DNA of 64,000 bases from positions 114,756,368 through 114,820,367 of the forward strand of contig NC_058337.1 in assembly GCF_905475395.1 (NCBI RefSeq), read 5' to 3'. Under the pieces are notes generated by a model that did not search any database, was not told where the DNA came from, and worked only from the letters and a program-made list of their open reading frames with translations. Positions 58,540 to 64,000 of this stretch are shown here, in pieces. This DNA is from Chrysoperla carnea (Eukaryota > Arthropoda > Insecta > Neuroptera > Chrysopidae). Both the position numbers and the translations under genes were made by a program. The stretch's first letter is position 1. Every line of letters starts with the position of its first letter.

Positions 58540-58800
58540 ATTTTAGTTACCATAATAACGACACACTACTTTATTAATATAATTGTATGGATGGTCATAT
58601 AAGTTTATGGATTGAATGTATGTCTAACATTGAATATTTAATACTATTTTCTAACAAATTTAAATAAGTAATATGTTAATTTGCATGTAAAAAATATAAT
58701 TGGCGCAATTTCTAATGTAACAATTTTAATTAATTGCTATTTTTCCATACTTTTAATTTGACATTTACATGTAAAAAATTGAAAAGTAGCCCCAATAACA
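58540..58800 (+). repeat. dispersed repeat, related to 41860-42060 and 45295-45560
   Basis: Shares ccataataacgacacac, taaatttaaataagtaat, atgttaatttgcat, caatttctaatgtaacaa and attaattgctatttttc with the other copies. Confidence 0.45.
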
Positions 58801-60454
58801 GCCCCCTTTACGCAAAAATTTTCCACTGGAAACGCTGGTGTTGGTTTAATTGTTACTATCATAATTACGCACCCAACGAATACCATCGTAGATGTTACAT
58901 AGAGCAGGGGGGTACAAATAGCACTGTGCTCAGAGCAGACTTTTTTTTGGTTCGAGATAGAGACAAATTTAACTCTTGTTCGAAATATTTTTTTCTTTGA
59001 ATTTTTTCAATGAAAATTTTTCTTTAGGGCTGGTTTAGTCATAACTGTCTTTATGAATATTTTATAAAAACCATTAGCTCTTTCTTTTATTTTAATTACC
59101 CAAAAAAAATAATTGTTAATAATTAATAAATAGCTTAAAAAATATTTTGAATATTTCTTGCTAATTTTTTGTCGGTTTTGTCGATGTTACAAATTTTTTA
59201 AATGGTTTTATTTCAAAATATTTTCAATTTTATGTACTTTTTTTTTAATTCAACGGTTTAATTAATTAAATCATTATAGAGCTCTATAAAACAAAACTCA
59301 AATAAAATTGAATATTAAAATGTCAACACCGCAGAAGCAAGTATTTTGTGGGAAGCCACAGTATATTAATATATTTTTGAGAATAAATATGTATCTCATC
59401 TCCACAAAATGTATAAGAAAAGATATACAGTTACACAATTTTATTAAAAATACATAAAAAATAAAACACCCTCTTGTTATAATTATTATAGTGGTAAATA
59501 AATAATAAGCAAGGCCTGTTTTTGTTATAATGTCATGTACTTTTTCAAGTTTTCTGATAGAAAATTATTGATTTCACCACGAAAATTGAAACAAACGTGA
59601 TGAATCCAACACTGATCATTAATATTATAGAAAAAATGGAAACTAAATTTATCTTCTAATTATATTTTCTGTAAGTATAATATTTACAAATAATTTTCGG
59701 GTCAGAAAACTCCTAGATCGACTGGAGATCTATAATTTGGTAAAAATACATATTCATATAAGATGAATGAATAAGAGAGAGAACACAAAAATTAAAAATT
59801 TAAACAAAACTCCCGACATAATCGATTGTAGCAATATCATAGCTTCCAAACGAAAGGTAATTCTATGATGATGTGATATTAGCTATGCTTCAAGATAATC
59901 TGCTGAGCTGTTTGAAAATCTTCACCTTTTTCTAGTTGTTATCGGGTGCGGAACACTAGAACTTAGCCAAGACCAACTCAAGATCAAATTACTCACTTCT
60001 CGAATAAAAAAAAAAAGTTAAAATCAGACACACAGATACGTTAAACTTATAAAATCCGTCTTTGTTTGTCGGGGGTTAAAAAAGTACAAAAATTATTTGA
60101 TCAGGTACTCAATAAAACAGGGTGTCTGTAATTCGACATCTTGAAAATTTATAATGTATTGAGCAAGAGAAAGAGAAGGATATGAAAACTTTCGTCGTTC
60201 TTTCAGAGGTAAACATTGGTCCAAATTCCTGTTATTGATAAAATGAGATGCCAAGAAAAAGTCAAGATAGTGTACTTTAGGGCCTTAGATTTAATAGTAT
60301 ATTACACATCTAGGGATCATAAATAAAGAATATCGCACATCTAATGTTCAATGTCGGAGACATTCTGTACTTGCTCCCGTGGTGTGTACAGCGAGATGAC
60401 AGTTGACACTTTCCGCCTGAAGAGAGGAGGACAATATATTTTTAGATTTTAATG
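58801..60454. other. AT-rich non-coding DNA
   Basis: No gene supported. A lone acagggtgtctgtaattc at 60.12 kb resembles a Tc1/mariner-type tip without a partner. Confidence 0.4.
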
Positions 60455-60672
60455 TTCCTAGGTTAAGTTAGGTTAGAGTGGCTGTCCTGGAGTGGGACAA
60501 ACTTAGACCATAGGGTCCGTTGTGATACCGAAAAATTGTTGGTCCATCCCCAACACCACTCCATGAACCATTTGGGGCTGTTTAAGAACAGCAGGAGAAC
60601 TTTGACGTCGATGGACTTTAGGTCGGAGAGGTCGTCAAAGAGAGGCTGGTTCAAATAAGTCCATCTCCTCAT
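60455..60672 (-). pseudogene. LINE 3' fragment, copy 2, with intact 3' tail
   Basis: Minus-strand end of the same LINE as at 42 kb: RRWTYLNQPLFDDLSDLKSI, then LFLNSPKWFMEWCWGW in one frame, then GPYGLS-type sequence in a shifted frame, so the ORF is broken. The 3' end is intact and reads CCCTATGGTCTAAGTTTGTC, CCACTCCAGGACAGCC, ACTCTAACCTAACTTAACCT. Strong 5' truncation, as usual for LINE insertions. Confidence 0.75.
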
Positions 60673-63600
60673 ATCTCCTTTTATATACTGTATTAATGAA
60701 TACAATAATTATTTGATTTGATCAGAAATTTATTGGTCTCGTTTGTAAGGATTATATTCACCATGGGTTGTTTTTAATAAAAATGTTATGGGAACTGAAT
60801 TCATTTCAGACATAAAACTGTTCATTTTTTTTTTTCAACAAGTACACTGTTGAGACATACGAGCGAGTATTGTTTTTAAAAAAGACATATGAGACGATCT
60901 CTTTTGTCGCGTTTTTTATATGAGCTGTTCGTTCTGTGTTGTGTTTTATGCCATTTGTTGTAAAACTTGTGAACACACAATTGTGGGTTGCGGTTTGTTT
61001 GTGCGTTAGTATTTATGTTACGTTTGTATGAAGTTCACAGGCGTTTAAAATTGCATAGTCAAAGTTACGGTAATTATTTTTGGAGAAGTGGGAGTATACA
61101 TGTAAGTCGAGGAAGGAGTAGAAAGCGCAAGTATTTGACTCTTGTCATATTCATTCACTTTGAATTTTGGATCGAGGACTGCCAGATAGAAGTTTCGAGA
61201 ATTTGGGAGATAAATCGTAAAATTAATCTAATTATGTCCATAATTGAAAATTTCAATAAATATTCCTTGAGCAATTTAAAGAGTGGAAGCTGCTTAGAAT
61301 TGCCAAATTGATCTGGATATGAAAAAAAAATATCCTAATTTTTTTATGGGAGTCAGAATAAACGATTTCTGGTGTCTCCCGATCAAATCCGGGGAGGTGG
61401 AAATCCTATTTGAATCAGCAAAGGAATTAAATAAAAGAACAAATGAGTCGAAATTTGAAAGAGCAATTGACATGGGAAAAACGAAATCCCAACATTGAAA
61501 AAATAAAATAAAGTACAACCCGATTCATAGATAAAAAATTATAAAATGCATAATTATTCAGATAATGTCAGTCAATTGTCAAATTTTTATTTTTAGTTTT
61601 CAGAATATCTCGAGAACTAAGCGAAAAGAAGTATAAAAACTAAGGGAATCAAATTTTATACTGATTTACAAATTAAGAAGTCATAATTTTTAGCATAAAA
61701 TCAAAAAAGCAACAAAATACCTCTATTATGGTGGAGGGCGTGGGAAATTAGAGAAAACTGGTAAAAGTAATAATTCATTAAACATTTTGACTTAAGTATG
61801 ATGAATTTATTTTATGTTTAAGATATTTACTTATTAATAATTTCTTATTTCGGATAAAATTATATGAAAAAAACCTAAATTTTCAAATAGTTGCTAATTG
61901 TTAAAAATCATAATTGTGGTGGGCCAAAATTATATGGTGGTCGTGAGTCAATTCAATTACTTTGTATGAAACAAACTGTTATTTCAAAAACCACAAATTT
62001 GAAGAAATAATTTAAAAATATTTTGAAAAAATTTGCAGACAGCAAATTTCAAATAAGTATCTTAAGGCAATCGTGTAAGAAAAAAATTAACTATTTATGA
62101 TTGAATTACAGTTAAGGGAGCATGCTTTAAGGAGCCGCTAAAATATTAAAATTTGGGTTTGTATTTTTACCACTCGAGGGTAGATCAATGATGTATTTTT
62201 TTAAAAATGTTTAAAAATTTACTTTAAAACACGTGCGCGATCGAAGAACATTTTTTGTAGCTTATTTTCACTTTTAAAAAATGTACCGCAAGCGAAAATC
62301 TTATTAACTTCATAAAACTTTCCCCAAGAATTAAGCCTAATACAATTTAAACTTTCTAAGAAGAAATTAAACTCACCTAGGATCCGTTTTATTAAAAAAC
62401 AAATGATTCACAACATACCACATAAAAGAAAATTTCTTAGAAACAAATTTCACTTTAAAACTTAGAAATAAATGATTTTACTTTCATAAGAAACGCAAAG
62501 TATTTAAAAGAAAGTATTTCATCTTAAAAAATTAATTCATTTTTAAATTATGCAATTTTTAAAAGAAATATAAAAAGATGTTTTAATTAAGACATTTAAA
62601 ATAATTTTTTTATTTTATAAAGTCATTAACACTTAAGTCACTTTCTTCATTAAAAATAACGCAGACGAACTATACACTGGGACACTATAACACTGAATGC
62701 CTTCACTGATATAGAATAGATCCTTGTGTGGCTAAGACCCAACAACATAAGACCACAAGAATGTTGCGTGAAGTAGTTGTATTTTTTTTTTTTTTAATTT
62801 TTAACTTCCTGACAAAAAGTTGTTGTTTCAGATTCGAAAATAAAAAAAAGTTTTGATATTGCAAAAGATAAATCTACAATTTTATACCCACTATTTCGAA
62901 AAATTCAGTTATTCGAGGACCTGTTCCAAATTTGGAACAAGCGAAAAAAAACCCAAAAACTCAAAAACTAAAAGAGAGAAAACGAAATATTATGCTGAAA
63001 TTCTTAAAGCATGCAAATGAGCAACATTTTTTAATTGTGTCTGGGGTTCGTAAGACCAATCCATGTCATTTCCGGTTGTTCATCTGTCTGTCTGCGTATG
63101 ATCACGGTAACTCAAAAACAAACAGAGATCAAACTAAATGTAAAAAGTGAGCGCATTTAAGTCAAAAGTAAAAAGTAGAGCCAAGTTCGTAAATGAGCAA
63201 CATAGGTGAATAGATTCTTGGATCCGAAGGATTCATCTTGTAAGCCGTTAGAGATACAACAAAAGTTTAAATATAAAAGATGTTCTTTATAAAAAAAATA
63301 AACAACTTTTATTTGAGCATTTTTTCGTAAACGTCACTGTTTACCCGTGGGTGCGCAAATTAGGATAATACTTTGGTGTTCATTTTCTCCAAAACTATAA
63401 ATCATAGGGATTTCAAAATTGGCAGGTAGCTTCAAATACTGACCTTGCGAAACATTCTCGAAAAATGAAAAAAAAACTTAGAAAATACTTTCGAAATTTT
63501 TGAAAACCAACCAAATTGTGTTGGTTTTTAACCTCTTCTAATTTATAAGAAAATATTGCAAGCACTGATAATCAACACTTTCTATACAGGGTATTTCAAC

Positions 63601-64000
63601 AACTAGCTCAGTCAATTGTTAGCTTTCCCTTGTTTATTACTATTTTTCCTTAGCAAATCAGGCCTATTTATGTCAACAATTTTGCTTTTTATAGCCTTTA
63701 TGTGTATTGTTTTCCAGGGTCGTCAAAATCGTGAGGGTTTCAGAAACTTGAAATTTTTCCCCATTCAATAGATGATGATATAGTTTTAAGTTTGCTTTGA
63801 GGTGAAAGCGAAAAACTGAGGTTCTGTCATCAGGTTAATATATTAAATGAATACAACTTATTTAAAGTTGTGGTTTGAGCCCCAAAAGGTCATATCCATC
63901 TATGGCTTGTTTATATTCTTTTAAATCTCATGTGGTTTTTGTGTCTTAATTGAAGGACCACGCCACCAATGTTGTGTTGTTATGTGTTGGACCATAGCGA
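60673..64000. other. AT-rich non-coding DNA to the window end
   Basis: No gene supported. The plus-strand frame at 60988-61311 (107 codons) is the longest here but has no recognisable domain. 63.58 kb carries ctatacagggtatttcaacaa, another isolated transposon-tip-like motif. Confidence 0.45.

Noticed and set aside
60988-61311. Plus-strand 107-codon frame as a gene
   Set aside because: Longest frame in the last 4 kb but without a domain, splice support or codon-like bias that I can see.
62932-63150. Plus-strand 72-codon frame
   Set aside because: Lys/Asn-rich AT-driven composition and a repeat-like cggtaactcaaaaacaaaca segment; not a protein signature.

Overview
This is a very AT-rich, repeat-dense piece of an insect nuclear genome. 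The evidence is intron-split genes with GT/AG borders, an arthropod-type APD1-4/DUF4792-DUF4793 membrane protein, an ASCC1 orthologue, a C2H2 zinc-finger gene, a two-RA-domain gene resembling Drosophila rau, and relics of insect-type transposons (mariner, hAT, Helitron, LINE/SINE, TTAA MITEs). The insect order cannot be fixed from the sequence alone.

Layout: 2.2-3.4 kb (minus) holds the large coding exon of a two-pass or type-III-like membrane protein. 4.9-5.3 kb (plus) is a broken hAT transposase tail, and 6.5-6.9 kb a TTAA MITE. 9.07-12.23 kb (minus) is a complete five-exon ASCC1 gene whose splice junctions I could place exactly (383 aa). 13.24-14.76 kb (plus) is a single-exon 13-finger C2H2 gene, divergent from ASCC1, with extra decayed fingers in other frames just past its stop. 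16.75-16.97 kb is a mariner transposase relic. 17.14-19.31 kb (minus) holds the 3' exons of the RA-domain gene, ending in a class II PDZ ligand. A Ser-rich 50-codon exon at 56.61-56.76 kb (minus) is phase-compatible with the same acceptor used by a local first exon at 19.3 kb, so I infer a ~37-kb intron and two alternative starts.

The 19.4-56.6 kb stretch, which would be that intron, and 56.8-64 kb contain no further gene I can support. They are a mosaic of mobile-element debris: three ~600-650 bp TTAA MITEs of one family plus relatives, one long-TIR TA-flanked MITE, a Helitron-like element, two tRNA-derived SINE copies, two 3' fragments of a LINE whose 3' end matches the SINE tail, a ~315-bp tandem repeat with a CRE-like octamer in each full unit, inverted and direct dispersed repeats, and microsatellites.

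Functionally the genes are unrelated: ASCC1 is part of the ASCC alkylation-repair/ribosome-rescue complex, the RA protein would act in receptor tyrosine kinase/Ras signalling, and the zinc-finger protein is a probable DNA-binding regulator. No prokaryotic-style system, CRISPR array, rRNA or intact tRNA gene was seen. The points most worth a second look are the alternative first exons across the giant intron, the SINE-LINE shared 3' end, the TTAA MITE family (including two elements that share one TTAA), and the frameshifted finger array.
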